A stretch of DNA of 64,000 nucleotides from an uncultured Prolixibacteraceae bacterium (GCA_937915865.1 CALGIG010000063.1:1-64000), one strand, 5' to 3'. Counted from the stretch's first letter, positions 34,703 to 43,852 are shown. Made by a program: numbers and translations. The notes: a model not told the origin generated them from the sequence alone.

Positions 34703-36157
34703 TTAAACTACATACGTCCTCGACGTGGTGTCGCCGCCTCTTCCGGTCCAGTTGGTGTGGAAGAATTCGCCGCGAGGTTTGTCGGTGCGTTCGTAGGTGT
34801 GAGCGCCGAAATAGTCGCGCTGAGCCTGCAACAGGTTAGCTGGCAAACGTTCGCTGCGGAAACCATCGAAATAGCAAAGTGCCGAAGTTAATGCCGGTAC
34901 CGGAATTCCGTTGGTCAGGGCAGTAGCACAAACACGGCGCCATCCGGCCTGAGCTTTTTCTACCACATCTTTGAAATATGGTGCAAACAAGAGGTTCTGT
35001 AAATCAGGATTTACATCGAATGCTTTCTTGATATCGCCTAAGAATACCGAACGGATGATGCAACCACCGCGCCACATCAGGGCAATCCCTCCGTAGTTGA
35101 GGTTCCAGCCGTATTCTTTGGCGGCTTCCATCATCAGGTTATAACCTTGTGCATACGAAATGATTTTTGCTCCAAACAAAGCGTCTTTAAGGTCAGCAAT
35201 CATCTGGGCTTTATCGATGTTGGTATTTACGGCCGGTCCGTTGATCACTTTAGAAGCTTCAACGCGCAGGTCTTTCTGTGCCGATAAGCAACGTGCAAAT
35301 ACCGATTCTCCAATCAGTGTCAACGGAATACCCAGGTCGAGTGCAGCTACTCCGGTCCATTTTCCGGTACCTTTTTGTCCGGCAGTGTCGAGGATTTTTT
35401 CCACCATAGGTTCGCCATCTTCGTCTTTGTAACCCAGAATATCGCGCGTAATTTCAATCAGGTACGAATCCAGATCGCCCTCATTGTATTTCTTGAAAAC
35501 TTCGTGCATTTCGTCGGCGTTCATGCCCAGCAAGTCTTTCATCACCTGGTAGGCTTCGCAAATGATCTGCATGTCGCCATATTCTATACCATTGTGCACC
35601 ATTTTCACAAAGTGACCGGCGCCACCTTCACCAACCCAGTCGCAGCAAGGCGAACCATCTTCCACTTTGGCCGATACAGCCTGGAAAATCTCCTTCACGG
35701 CAGGCCATGCAGCAGGCGAACCGCCAGGCATCATCGACGGACCTAACAGCGCGCCTTCTTCACCGCCCGAAACACCGGTTCCGATGTACAGCAACCCTTT
35801 GCTTTCCACATATTTGGTGCGACGAATCGTGTCAGGGAAATGCGAGTTTCCACCATCGATAATTATGTCTCCGGGTTCCAGATGAGGAATAATTAGTTCG
35901 ATGAAATCGTCCACAGGCTGACCGGCTTTTACCAACATCATCACTTTGCGTGGGCGTTCGAGCGAAGCACACAATTCGGCAATCGAATGTGCACCAATGA
36001 ATTTTTTACCGGCTCCGCGGCCAGCCATAAATTCGTCAACACGAGCGGTTGTACGGTTAAAAACAGCTACAGTGTAGCCTTTACTTTCCATGTTCAATAC
36101 CAGATTTTCGCCCATAACGGCCAACCCGATCAATCCAATGTCTGCAAGTTGTTTCAT
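34703..36157 (-). CDS. gnd: 6-phosphogluconate dehydrogenase, decarboxylating
   Basis: 484 residues, family length about 470-490. N-terminal Rossmann motif IGLIGLAVMGENLVLNM, NADP-site NRTTARVDEF, substrate-binding GGNSHFPDTIRR, the catalytic GTGVSGGEEGALLGPSMMPGG (Lys/Ser region) and HNGIEYGDMQ with catalytic Lys-His-Asn. C-terminal SAQRDYFGAHTYERTD. It oxidises 6-phosphogluconate to ribulose 5-phosphate in the cytosol. It is the last gene of a - strand run; the repeat at 36188 separates it from pdxB. Confidence 0.95.
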   Translation of the reverse strand: MKQLADIGLIGLAVMGENLVLNMESKGYTVAVFNRTTARVDEFMAGRGAGKKFIGAHSIAELCASLERPRKVMMLVKAGQPVDDFIELIIPHLEPGDIIIDGGNSHFPDTIRRTKYVESKGLLYIGTGVSGGEEGALLGPSMMPGGSPAAWPAVKEIFQAVSAKVEDGSPCCDWVGEGGAGHFVKMVHNGIEYGDMQIICEAYQVMKDLLGMNADEMHEVFKKYNEGDLDSYLIEITRDILGYKDEDGEPMVEKILDTAGQKGTGKWTGVAALDLGIPLTLIGESVFARCLSAQKDLRVEASKVINGPAVNTNIDKAQMIADLKDALFGAKIISYAQGYNLMMEAAKEYGWNLNYGGIALMWRGGCIIRSVFLGDIKKAFDVNPDLQNLLFAPYFKDVVEKAQAGWRRVCATALTNGIPVPALTSALCYFDGFRSERLPANLLQAQRDYFGAHTYERTDKPRGEFFHTNWTGRGGDTTSRTYVV

Positions 36158-36187
36158 TTTTATCGTTTATAATTTGTATTTTATTTT

Positions 36188-36250
36188 GAACCACATAGGC
36201 ACATAGATTTTCCCCAATTTTCCTATTGTGTTCTATGTGTCTATGTGGTT
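36188..36250. repeat. CACATAG-type hairpin repeat, copy 1
   Basis: GAACCACATAGGCACATAGA on the left pairs with TCTATGTGTCTATGTGGTTT on the right. The pdxB stop codon (TAG at 36241-36243) is formed inside the right arm. Confidence 0.85.
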
Positions 36251-37371
36251 TGTACTTTAAACCCCAATTCATGCAACACATCCAGCGTATCCTTATCCAC
36301 GTTTTTAGGAACAACAGTAAACGCCGAAAACTCCCTCCTGACGGGGTAATCGCCGCGCAGTTGCTCGAATTTCGACGGAGCACTCCTGAAATCAGCGTCG
36401 TCGTTACGAATGTCGTAGGTATGCAAAATCGCTTTCGTAATAATTTCCTGCTCGCTCAATCCGCTTCCATTCAATTCAAAAACAGGTTTTGCCGGAAGTT
36501 CAACTCCTGAAGGATGCCAGCTTTCGAGTCCAAGATTAAAGAATTTGCTGATGGCATGAACACTCATTTCAGTTCCGGTGGCTTTACCATCTTTCGAATA
36601 GCCGGCAATATGTGGTGTTGCAATCTCCGTCATTGACAATAATTCCAGATCAATATCCGGTTCGTTTTCCCAGCAATCGCAAACGAATCCTGAGATATGA
36701 CCGCTTTTCAATGCAGTTTTCACGGCTAAAGTATCTACCACTTCGCCGCGGCACGAATTAATAACCACCGGTTTCTTTTTCAATCCTGAAAAGAATTCAT
36801 CATTACCGAGGTGGAATGTGGCATCTTCACCTTTCATATTCAGCGGAACATGTAAGGTAATAATGTCGGCTTCGTCCATGACCTGTTTAAGGCTTACGAA
36901 TTCTGCAGAACCTTCAGCTCGTTGGCGTGGCGGGTCGTTTTTCAATACTTTCATGCCAAACAGTTCGCTGATCCGGGCCACTTTGCTTCCTACATTTCCA
37001 ACGCCAACAATACCGATACATAAATCTTTTAGTTGCAGATTTCGGGTTTCGGCCAAAACCATCAGCGTTGAAGCGATGTATTGTTCCACTGATTTGCTGT
37101 TGCAGCCTGGCGCATTGGTCCACTTGATTCCGGCGGCATCGCAAAAATCAGCGTCGATATGGTCGTAGCCAATGGTTGCTGTGGCAATGAATTTCACAGA
37201 TGAACCAGCCAGCAGTTTCTCGTTGCATATCGTGCGGGTGCGTGTTACAATCGCGTCGGCATCTTTCACCACTTCCGGCGTTGTTTTCGATCCGGCCAGG
37301 TAAACCACATCTGCCACTCCTTCGAAAGCGCCTCGGATGTAAGGAATTTTATCGTCAATTACAATCTTCAT
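36241..37371 (-). CDS. pdxB: 4-phosphoerythronate dehydrogenase
   Basis: 376 residues, the PdxB length. NAD-binding GIVGVGNVGSKVARI, substrate region TRTRTICNE, active-site GYDHID and NAPGCNSKSVEQY, a catalytic His in TPHIAGYS, and a C-terminal dimerisation domain. It catalyses the second step of the DXP-dependent pyridoxal phosphate pathway. The C-terminal two codons and stop fall in a CACATAG repeat, so the natural end may once have been different. Confidence 0.92.
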   Translation of the reverse strand: MKIVIDDKIPYIRGAFEGVADVVYLAGSKTTPEVVKDADAIVTRTRTICNEKLLAGSSVKFIATATIGYDHIDADFCDAAGIKWTNAPGCNSKSVEQYIASTLMVLAETRNLQLKDLCIGIVGVGNVGSKVARISELFGMKVLKNDPPRQRAEGSAEFVSLKQVMDEADIITLHVPLNMKGEDATFHLGNDEFFSGLKKKPVVINSCRGEVVDTLAVKTALKSGHISGFVCDCWENEPDIDLELLSMTEIATPHIAGYSKDGKATGTEMSVHAISKFFNLGLESWHPSGVELPAKPVFELNGSGLSEQEIITKAILHTYDIRNDDADFRSAPSKFEQLRGDYPVRREFSAFTVVPKNVDKDTLDVLHELGFKVQTT

Positions 37372-37385
37372 AATTCGATTTTATT

Positions 37386-37460
37386 GAACCACAATAGGCA
37401 CATAGATCACATAGTTTAATATTGTGTTTTTCTATTGTGTTCTATGTGCCTATATGGTTT
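37386..37460. repeat. CACATAG-type hairpin repeat, copy 2
   Basis: GAACCACAATAGGCACATAG and TCTATGTGCCTATATGGTTT are inverted arms around an A/T-rich middle, filling the pdxB/oxidoreductase gap. Confidence 0.85.
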
Positions 37461-37466
37461 TCAGTT

Positions 37467-38507
37467 TTATAGGTTTCGGCAACTGCCTTTTGTTCGTTTG
37501 TTGTCGTCGTTTTTAGACGCATAATAGTTTTTTACCATTTCATCCAGTACAGCGCTAGTTCGGGCGGCAGTTTTTCCGGTACTCGGACTGGCACCAACTC
37601 CTCTCAATTCATCAACTATCCGTTGAATCAAATGATGCTGAATGTTTTCAGGATTTTGAACCGTGATTTTTTTTGTTCCTTCCGATGTTGTGAGTGTTAG
37701 TCCGTCGTGTGCAAAACAAGGAAGAATAATTCTGCCGAGTGTTCCTGTTATCTCAATAGTATCGGCAAACAGCGAACGATCAGTCACAAAGCACCAGCTT
37801 CCGGTTCCAACGACACCATTGCCAAAAAGGAAAGTGCCTGTTACTGTATCTTCTGCTTTGTAATAGCCCGCCTGATTGACAGCGATTCCGTGCACATCAA
37901 TGATCGGTCCAAACAGGAAATCGAGGTAATCCAACTGGTGCGAAGCCAGATCGAAGAAATGACCGGCTCCGGCAATCTTAGGATTTACATGCCACGAATG
38001 TTTTTCCGGAGGTAAATCTTTTTCATTAGCCGCTTTGTGCAATTTAATGTGAACGTTAAGTGGTATGCCAATAATTCCGTTATCAATCAACTCTTTGGTT
38101 TTCAGGAAAGCTGGCAAAGTCCGTCGATAATAAGCTACAAATAACGGCATTCCTGTTTCTTCTGAAACACGGTTCATTTCCTGGCATTCCCTGTAGTTGA
38201 GAGCCATTGGCTTCTCAACATAAACCGGTTTGCCGGCACGCATGGCCTGAATAGCGTATTGTGCATGGGTATTGGGTGGGGTGGCAATGTAAATGGCATT
38301 CACTTCCGGATCGTTGATCAATTGATCGGCATCGGCGTACCATTTGGGCACGCCATGGCGTTTGGCGTAATCCTCGGCCAAAGTCGCATTGCGGCGCATC
38401 ACAGCAACAATGCGCGAATGCTCCACCTTGTTAAATGCAGGTCCGCTCTTCAACTCTGTTACGTTCCCGCAACCTATTATTCCCCAGTTAACTTCGTTCA
38501 ATGTCAT
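37467..38507 (-). CDS. Gfo/Idh/MocA-family oxidoreductase
   Basis: 346 residues. Rossmann motif GIIGCGNVTELKSGPAF, the IYIATPPNTHAQY segment and the catalytic EKPMALNYRECQEM of the family (Lys of EKP), then His in a DLASHQLDYL motif. These cytosolic NAD(P) enzymes oxidise or reduce sugars, inositols or sugar acids. Substrate unknown; the neighbours (gnd, pdxB, LarA homologue, uronate genes) would suit a sugar-acid substrate. Confidence 0.88.
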   Translation of the reverse strand: MTLNEVNWGIIGCGNVTELKSGPAFNKVEHSRIVAVMRRNATLAEDYAKRHGVPKWYADADQLINDPEVNAIYIATPPNTHAQYAIQAMRAGKPVYVEKPMALNYRECQEMNRVSEETGMPLFVAYYRRTLPAFLKTKELIDNGIIGIPLNVHIKLHKAANEKDLPPEKHSWHVNPKIAGAGHFFDLASHQLDYLDFLFGPIIDVHGIAVNQAGYYKAEDTVTGTFLFGNGVVGTGSWCFVTDRSLFADTIEITGTLGRIILPCFAHDGLTLTTSEGTKKITVQNPENIQHHLIQRIVDELRGVGASPSTGKTAARTSAVLDEMVKNYYASKNDDNKRTKGSCRNL

Positions 38508-38518
38508 ACTTAATTTTT

Positions 38519-38590
38519 AGAACCACATAGACACATAGGTCACATAGACTTATTTTTTTTCTATTGTGTTCTGTGTGTCTATTGTGGTTT
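38519..38590. repeat. CACATAG-type hairpin repeat, copy 3
   Basis: AGAACCACATAGACACATAG on the left and TGTGTGTCTATTGTGGTTTT on the right; lies between the oxidoreductase and the GxxExxY gene. Confidence 0.85.
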
Positions 38591-38595
38591 TTTAA

Positions 38596-39009
38596 TTATT
38601 CGTCAGGCAAATTCCTGAAATGTTCTGTTACAAAAGTCAGTTGTCCTTCTTTAAAGATATTCAGGCAATTAAAATTGATCAGAATACCTTTAGGTTTTTT
38701 CAAAAGCTTCAAATAGGTTAACAACTGTGCTTCATGAATGGGTAATAGTTCTTCAACAGTCTTCAATTCAACAATTATTTGATCATTGACCAGCAAATCG
38801 TATCGAAGCTCACAATCCAAAGTAAGTCCTCTGAAATTCATGGGAATGGTTTGCTGTCTGTCAACTTTAAACCCATTTAGAATTAATAAATGAAACAAAC
38901 ACTTTTCGTAAACACTTTCAAGCAACCCAGGGCCAAGTTCTTTGTGAACTTCAATTGCAAAACCAATGATTGCTCTTGAAAGCTGGTTTATTTCTTTTTG
39001 TGTCGTCAT
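38596..39009 (-). CDS. GxxExxY-family protein
   Basis: 137 residues from ATG 39009. The GPGLLESVYEKCL motif and the later VDQQ..., DLLVND, IVELKTVEELLPIHEAQLLTYLKL (nuclease-like D-ExK core) define the GxxExxY family, a small PD-(D/E)xK-like fold of unknown role common in Bacteroidetes. The longer frame to 39048 adds residues encoded only by the adjacent CACATAG repeat, so the shorter start is used. Confidence 0.85.
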   Translation of the reverse strand: MTTQKEINQLSRAIIGFAIEVHKELGPGLLESVYEKCLFHLLILNGFKVDRQQTIPMNFRGLTLDCELRYDLLVNDQIIVELKTVEELLPIHEAQLLTYLKLLKKPKGILINFNCLNIFKEGQLTFVTEHFRNLPDE

Positions 39010-39021
39010 ACTAAATCGTTT

Positions 39022-39171
39022 AAAACCACATAGACACATAGGCCACATAGATTTATTATCACCTTTCTTACTAAGTGTCTATCGAATTCAATTTGTTATT
39101 CTTTAGTTAAACTTCAGTTCGTTTTGTTTTAACTTGATTTTCTACTGTGATCTATGTGCCTATGTGGTTCA
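39022..39171. repeat. CACATAG-type hairpin repeat, copy 4 (long form)
   Basis: Left arm AAAACCACATAGACACATAG and right arm CTATGTGCCTATGTGGTTC are separated by about 110 A/T-rich bases. It lies between the GxxExxY and LarA-like genes. Confidence 0.8.
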
Positions 39172-39175
39172 AATA

Positions 39176-40465
39176 TCAATACTTAAATCTATCCTTAAAT
39201 GCCCACAGTCCCAATGCCGGGTTGGAAATATAGAAAATCTCTTCTCCGTCGGGCATCTTGTTGTATCCGTCTTTTAGCTTCGCCGGATCGTATTTGGAAG
39301 TCACTTCGTCAATGTCGGCATATTTAAAGCCAACACTTTCGATTTCTGCCTGGGATAGGTTTTCTTTACCTTTTCCCGGACAATAGGTAATGCTGAAACG
39401 TCCTTCCGAAGAGCCATGAATGAGGTGAGCCGCGGCGCTCAGGTTGTTTCTTAATTCCTCGTTTTCGTTGCAGGCTTTTAAAGTGGCCGGTGTTCCAAAG
39501 TAGCCATATTTGCGAATCAGGCGGTCGATTTCCTTGTCTTCGCCAAATTCTTTCAGGGCAGGAGCGATAACGATCAGTTCGCCATTGTCATCAATAGCCA
39601 TTCGGGTTCTGTATACTGATTTGTTGCCCAGCCAGGTGCTTTTAAACTCGGTTGGATCGAGGTAAACCACTACCTTTTTAAGTGGTTTGTCGAGCATTTC
39701 GAAGTTGACGAGCAATGCAAGTTTGGCTGCTTTGTCGAATACTTCAAAATCGTCGCCAATATATAAACCACGGGTTTTTATTTTGCCGTCAGTTTTATCC
39801 AAACCAACAACCGTTTGCACATAAACAATTGGCAAATTTTGGGTAAAGTTTTCCGAAGCATAGTTGAAAATACGGCGTACCGGCGTATCGGCGTGACCCA
39901 TCATTTTTTCCATTCCGTAGGCCGCGCCCACAAAATGACTTTTGTTGATGCCTTCCACACCACCAGTTCCAACAAATATATTTTTGTTATAGTTGGCCAT
40001 TCCCACTACTTCGTGCGGAACTACCTGACCAATGGAAAGAATCAGGTCGAAATTACCTTCTATCAACAACTTATTAACCTGTGCCGGCCACGGAAATTCA
40101 ACTGCTCCTTTCGATGCTTCCTTCACAAATTCGGCAGGTACTGTTCCAACTGTCACTACGTCGTTTCGCCAATCGTGTTCGCGAATAAGCGATGCTGGCA
40201 TTGAGCCGAACATGTGTGCAATCTGGTGAGTGGTCATGGGGGAGTGGGTTCCCAATGCCGGAAGCACATCAGTAAGTGCTTCACCGTAGTACTGCCAGGT
40301 CATTTCGGTCAGTTCTCCGGCGCGACTAGGCAACCGGGTATAATCCGGCGGAATAGCCAGCACTTTCTTTTTTGCTTCCAGTTTCCCGAGCGCTTCGAAC
40401 AAGCCTTTTTTCAGGTCGTCGGCACTTAATTCCAGTTCTATTGAGCCAATTTCATAATATAGCAT
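39176..40465 (-). CDS. LarA-like nickel-pincer racemase/epimerase homologue (DUF2088)
   Basis: 429 residues from ATG 40465; LarA proteins have about 425. Conserved positions: DYTRLPSRAGEL (nucleotide/pincer site), LGTHSPMT (first catalytic His), VVPHEVVGMANYNKNIF (second catalytic His and the cofactor-binding Lys) and INKSHFVG (nickel-ligand His). LarA homologues racemise or epimerise 2-hydroxy acids with a nickel-pincer nucleotide. The open frame runs 23 codons further into repeat E2 (RSLPLGEVRRGF is repeat-derived), so ATG 40465 is the true start; an AGGAGG provided by the repeat lies just before it. Next to uronate genes it may act on an aldonic acid; no larB/larC/larE maturation genes are in the window. 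Confidence 0.8.
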   Translation of the reverse strand: MLYYEIGSIELELSADDLKKGLFEALGKLEAKKKVLAIPPDYTRLPSRAGELTEMTWQYYGEALTDVLPALGTHSPMTTHQIAHMFGSMPASLIREHDWRNDVVTVGTVPAEFVKEASKGAVEFPWPAQVNKLLIEGNFDLILSIGQVVPHEVVGMANYNKNIFVGTGGVEGINKSHFVGAAYGMEKMMGHADTPVRRIFNYASENFTQNLPIVYVQTVVGLDKTDGKIKTRGLYIGDDFEVFDKAAKLALLVNFEMLDKPLKKVVVYLDPTEFKSTWLGNKSVYRTRMAIDDNGELIVIAPALKEFGEDKEIDRLIRKYGYFGTPATLKACNENEELRNNLSAAAHLIHGSSEGRFSITYCPGKGKENLSQAEIESVGFKYADIDEVTSKYDPAKLKDGYNKMPDGEEIFYISNPALGLWAFKDRFKY

Positions 40466-40572
40466 AAAGCCCCTCCTAACCTCCCCCAAGGGGAGGGATT
40501 TTGTTCGTTGTTCAATGTATTCACATAATTGCAATGCTCCTCCAAGTCCCCTTTGGGGGATTTAGGGGGCTT
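40466..40572. repeat. GC-rich inverted-ended intergenic element E2
   Basis: AAAGCCCCTCCTAACCTCCC at one end and GGGGGATTTAGGGGGCTT at the other are rough inverted copies. It fills the gap between the PfkB kinase and LarA-like genes and touches the LarA start codon. Confidence 0.8.
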
Positions 40573-40575
40573 CTT

Positions 40576-41649
40576 CTACCTTTTCACCCTTGCATTCCCG
40601 CCCCAGATGCTCCAGACCATATCTTCGTCAGCCGGTTGGGCATAATCGGTAAGGAATGTGGTTGCCAGAGCACCTGTTGCCCAGCCAAATTGCGGCCATT
40701 TTTCAGGTTCCCAGCCTTTCAGGATAGCGTAAAGCAAACCACCCACAAAGCCGTCGCCACCTCCTATGCGGTCGAGTACGCCTATTTTACGCGGTTCAAT
40801 TACTTGCCAGTTTTTGCCTTCGAGCATAATGGCTCCCCACAGGTGTTCGTTGGCGCTGATTACCTGGCGCAAGGTGGTTGCAAATACCGAAGTATTTGGG
40901 AAAGCAGCTTTTACGCGGGAAATCATTCCTTTGAATCCTTCAATTTCGGCTTCAATGCCTTTTCCTCCGGCTTCCGGGCCTTCAATTCCAAGGCAAAGCT
41001 GAAAATCTTCTTCGTTGCCAATCAGAATGTCGGCTACTGAAGCAATTTCAGTAAAGTTGGCGCGTAATTCATCTTCACGACCTTTCCAGAACGATGCCCG
41101 GTAATTCAGATCGAAAGCGATACGCGTTCCATATTTCTTGGCAGCTCGGGCAATTTCGAGGCAGAAGGTACTTGTTTCAGGAGAAAGAGCGCCAATTAAT
41201 CCTGAAAGATGTACAATTTGCACACCTTCCTGACCAAAAATGCGGTCGAGGTCGAAATCTTTCACGTTCAGTGTACGGCCTACTTCGCCGGCACGGTCGT
41301 TTTGCACGCGAGGGCCGCGGGTTCCGAAACCACTGTCGGCAATGTTAAATTGGTGGCGGTAGCCCCATGGTCCGCCTTGTGCTACTTCCGGTCCTTCGTA
41401 ATCCATTCCGCGGGCACGGAGACTACTTTTAATGAATTGCGCAATCGGACTGTCTTTCACAAAAGTGGTCAGTACTTTTACCGGAAGACCAAGTGATGAG
41501 GAAATATTGGCCACATTGGTTTCGGCGCTTGTGGCCTGCATTTCGAACAGGTTGCTGGTGTGTACCGGCTGTCCGTTGACCGGAGTAATACGAACACCCA
41601 TGCTGGTTGCTACCAACAGGGAATATTTACAGTTTTGTTTTAATTCCAT
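40576..41649 (-). CDS. PfkB-family sugar kinase (2-keto-3-deoxygluconate kinase-like)
   Basis: 357 residues. PfkB fold: ETNVANISSSLGLPV near the N-terminus, FDLNYRASFWKG, GNEEDFQL, and the C-terminal signature DRIGGGDGFVGGLLYAIL with the catalytic Asp in GGGD. It shares FDLNYR and GNEED motifs with KdgK at 47059 but is clearly a distant paralogue. Probably phosphorylates KDG or a similar keto-deoxy sugar acid. Its start codon lies four bases from element E3. Confidence 0.85.
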   Translation of the reverse strand: MELKQNCKYSLLVATSMGVRITPVNGQPVHTSNLFEMQATSAETNVANISSSLGLPVKVLTTFVKDSPIAQFIKSSLRARGMDYEGPEVAQGGPWGYRHQFNIADSGFGTRGPRVQNDRAGEVGRTLNVKDFDLDRIFGQEGVQIVHLSGLIGALSPETSTFCLEIARAAKKYGTRIAFDLNYRASFWKGREDELRANFTEIASVADILIGNEEDFQLCLGIEGPEAGGKGIEAEIEGFKGMISRVKAAFPNTSVFATTLRQVISANEHLWGAIMLEGKNWQVIEPRKIGVLDRIGGGDGFVGGLLYAILKGWEPEKWPQFGWATGALATTFLTDYAQPADEDMVWSIWGGNARVKR

Positions 41650-41652
41650 ACG

Positions 41653-41929
41653 AAAGGCCCCCTCTACCTCCCCCGGAGGGGGAGAACTGGCGGGGCAACC
41701 AGGTTCTAAATTTCTTATTCATTTATTGTGAGATGCATCCGAAAAACTTCTGCATCGCCTCTATTTACTTTTATTTGGTTATTGAATATTGGATATTCAT
41801 CATTGGACATTTTTTTCTAAAGTACCAATATCCAATACTCAATAAACAATATCCAAACCCACCTTTTTTTTAAGTCCTCCCTTTTGGGGAACTTGTCCCG
41901 GTTTACCGGGAGGGTTTGGGAGGGGCTTT
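41653..41929. repeat. GC-rich element E3 (left copy of a long inverted repeat)
   Basis: Fills the kinase/uxuB gap. It contains a core at 41770-41874 that is the exact reverse complement of 48146-48250 in E5 (105 bases by eye), flanked by matching GC-rich ends including CCCTCCCGGTAAACCGGGAC and TTTAGAACCTGG. Confidence 0.9.
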
Positions 41930-41933
41930 GTTT

Positions 41934-42782
41934 TTATACCCCTCCAAATGCACTGTAACCACCATCAACCGGGATAACGATTCCGGTGATGAAGCTTGAA
42001 ATGTCAGAAAGGAGGAACAGCAGGGCACCGTCGAGGTCGGATGGATCGCCAAATTTACCCATAGGGGTATTGTTTACGATTTTCTGGCCACGTGGAGCGA
42101 ATCCTCCGTTTTCGTTAAGCACCAGGAACCGGTTCTGATTGGTGATGAAGAACCCCGGTGCAATGGCGTTTACGCGAATGCCCACTTTGGCCAGGTGAAC
42201 GGCCAGCCATTGAGTAAAATTGTTGACCGAAGCCTTGGCTGCAGAATAAGCCGGAATTTTAGTCAGTGGTTTGTACGAATTCATTGATGAGATATTCAGG
42301 ACAACGCCTTTTTTTGCCTTCAGCATATCCTGGGTAAGAACAATCGACGGCAGAACGGTACCTTTAAAATTCAGAGCAAAGACTTTGTCGAATCCATCCA
42401 GTTCAAGCCCGTAAAATGTATCTTCCAGGTGGTCAAGACTATCGTCGTCCATTTGCTCTACTTTGGTGGTTGCAGCTGGACTATTGCCGCCGGCTCCGTT
42501 AATCAGGATTTCAATCGGGCCAAGCTTTTCGTTGATTTCGGCTTTCGCTTTTTGCAGCGATGCCTTATCGAGCACGTTGGCTTCAATGCCAATGATAGTT
42601 GCACCGAATTCGGCTGAAACTTCGGCGGCTACCTTTTCGGCTACTTCTTTATTAATGTCGGCAATGGCAACTTTCACCCCTACCGAAGCAAGAGCTTTTA
42701 CCATTTGGATGCCAATTACACCTGCGCCACCGGTAATGACGCACACTCTTCCTTTTAAATCATCAAAACTGATTGGTTTCAT
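41934..42782 (-). CDS. uxuB: SDR-type fructuronate reductase / D-mannonate oxidoreductase
   Basis: 282 residues. Short-chain dehydrogenase with GGAGVIGIQM (NAD(P) binding), INGAGGNSPAATT, the SSMNSYKPLTKIPAYSAAKASV catalytic Ser-Tyr-Lys, and a terminal PVDGGYSAFGGV. The INGAGGNxPxATT pattern is typical of the Bacillus-type SDR mannonate oxidoreductase. It reduces fructuronate to mannonate. It lies in - orientation 11 bases downstream of the lacI gene. Confidence 0.85.
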   Translation of the reverse strand: MKPISFDDLKGRVCVITGGAGVIGIQMVKALASVGVKVAIADINKEVAEKVAAEVSAEFGATIIGIEANVLDKASLQKAKAEINEKLGPIEILINGAGGNSPAATTKVEQMDDDSLDHLEDTFYGLELDGFDKVFALNFKGTVLPSIVLTQDMLKAKKGVVLNISSMNSYKPLTKIPAYSAAKASVNNFTQWLAVHLAKVGIRVNAIAPGFFITNQNRFLVLNENGGFAPRGQKIVNNTPMGKFGDPSDLDGALLFLLSDISSFITGIVIPVDGGYSAFGGV

Positions 42783-42793
42783 TTTTTATTTAG

Positions 42794-43852
42794 TTATCGA
42801 TAATAGTTGAGATTTTCTTTGGCAATTATATCAATCGAAGTATAGTTTTCAGTTTTTACTTCTCTTTTTAATACAAGGTGTTCAAACAATGTTATGATTG
42901 CATTATAGCCTTGCTCTTCAGGTCTCTGGCAAATCAAGAAATCAATAAATCCTTTGTTCAGGAAATCAATGTTCTCGTTAATAAGGTCATGCCCAATTAC
43001 TTTAATTCCTGTTAAATTCAGTTTTTCAAGTATACGAGCCAGGTAATAAACCTGCGAATTGGTTACAAAAATTCCTTTAATGTCAGGCGACGACTTAAGT
43101 AATTCTATAATTATGGTTTGCGATTCTTGCTCTGCAGGATTGGCAATTTCTTTTGTTTGTACTTTACGGTTAATCCCATTTTTACTGAAATAGTCATAAA
43201 ATCCTTTTTCCCGTTGAACCAGATGGTTCAAGTTATCAAGTTGCTTGGCAAATTGAAGGATGAGAATTGCTGAACCTTCGGGAATAGAATAATTGAGTAA
43301 TTTTGCAGCCAAAGTTCCCGCCTGAAATGAATTTTGCCCGATGTAACTCAGTTTTTCACATTCCTTAATATTTGAGTCGATAAAAACATAAGGAATATTT
43401 CTTTCTTTTAATTCATCAATAAATTCTTTGGACTCGCGTGAAAAAAATGGTGCGAAAACTACTCCATCCGGGTTACTCTCGATAATTAACTTTGCTTCTT
43501 CACTAAAATTAAGTGGATCAGACTGAATAAACTGATGAATAGCAATTTGAATTCCATATTGATGAATTTCGTCAAAAGCTTTCCTGACACCAATTAATGG
43601 TTTATTCCAATATGATTCTTCGGAAATAGGTGCAGGAACAAGTAATGCCAGCAAAAAGGTTTTTTTTGAAGCAAGAGTACTGGCCAATAAATTTGGTTGG
43701 TATCCCATTTCTTCAATTATCTTCAAAATTTTTGCACGCGTGGCTTTGGCTACCTCTCCGCGGTTGTGGATTACACGGTCGACTGTTCCAATTGATACAT
43801 CTGCCTGTTGTGCAATGTCTTTGATCCGGGTGCGATTAATTGCTTTGATAAT
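42794..43852 (-). CDS. LacI-family regulator of the uronate locus (no standard start codon)
   Basis: About 352 residues if translation starts at ATT 43850-43852. The helix-turn-helix (RTRIKDIAQQADVSIGTVDR, then VIHNRGEVAKATRAKILK) is intact, followed by EEMGYQPNLLASTLAS and the periplasmic-binding-protein-like ligand domain. A TGA is at 43856-43858 in frame, and between it and the HTH there is no ATG, GTG or TTG; the next TTG start (43726) would lack the DNA-binding domain. So it either starts at ATT/ATC or carries an error. It is divergent from uxaE with two matching operators between, and upstream of uxuB in the same direction. Probably the repressor that senses a uronate intermediate. Confidence 0.8.
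   Translation of the reverse strand: MIKAINRTRIKDIAQQADVSIGTVDRVIHNRGEVAKATRAKILKIIEEMGYQPNLLASTLASKKTFLLALLVPAPISEESYWNKPLIGVRKAFDEIHQYGIQIAIHQFIQSDPLNFSEEAKLIIESNPDGVVFAPFFSRESKEFIDELKERNIPYVFIDSNIKECEKLSYIGQNSFQAGTLAAKLLNYSIPEGSAILILQFAKQLDNLNHLVQREKGFYDYFSKNGINRKVQTKEIANPAEQESQTIIIELLKSSPDIKGIFVTNSQVYYLARILEKLNLTGIKVIGHDLINENIDFLNKGFIDFLICQRPEEQGYNAIITLFEHLVLKREVKTENYTSIDIIAKENLNYYR

Noticed and set aside
36241..36250. pdxB reading into the repeat as evidence of a broken gene
   Set aside because: Only the last two residues and the stop are affected and the protein has full family length.
40466..40534. N-terminal extension of the LarA-like gene
   Set aside because: The extra residues are encoded by repeat E2; the ATG at 40465 gives the family length.
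41607..41873. 88-codon frame through element E3
   Set aside because: Encoded by the repeat itself; low-complexity hydrophobic translation.
42794..43726. LacI gene as a truncated pseudogene starting at TTG 43726
   Set aside because: The upstream frame encodes a complete helix-turn-helix without stop codons, so the gene looks intact except for its start codon.
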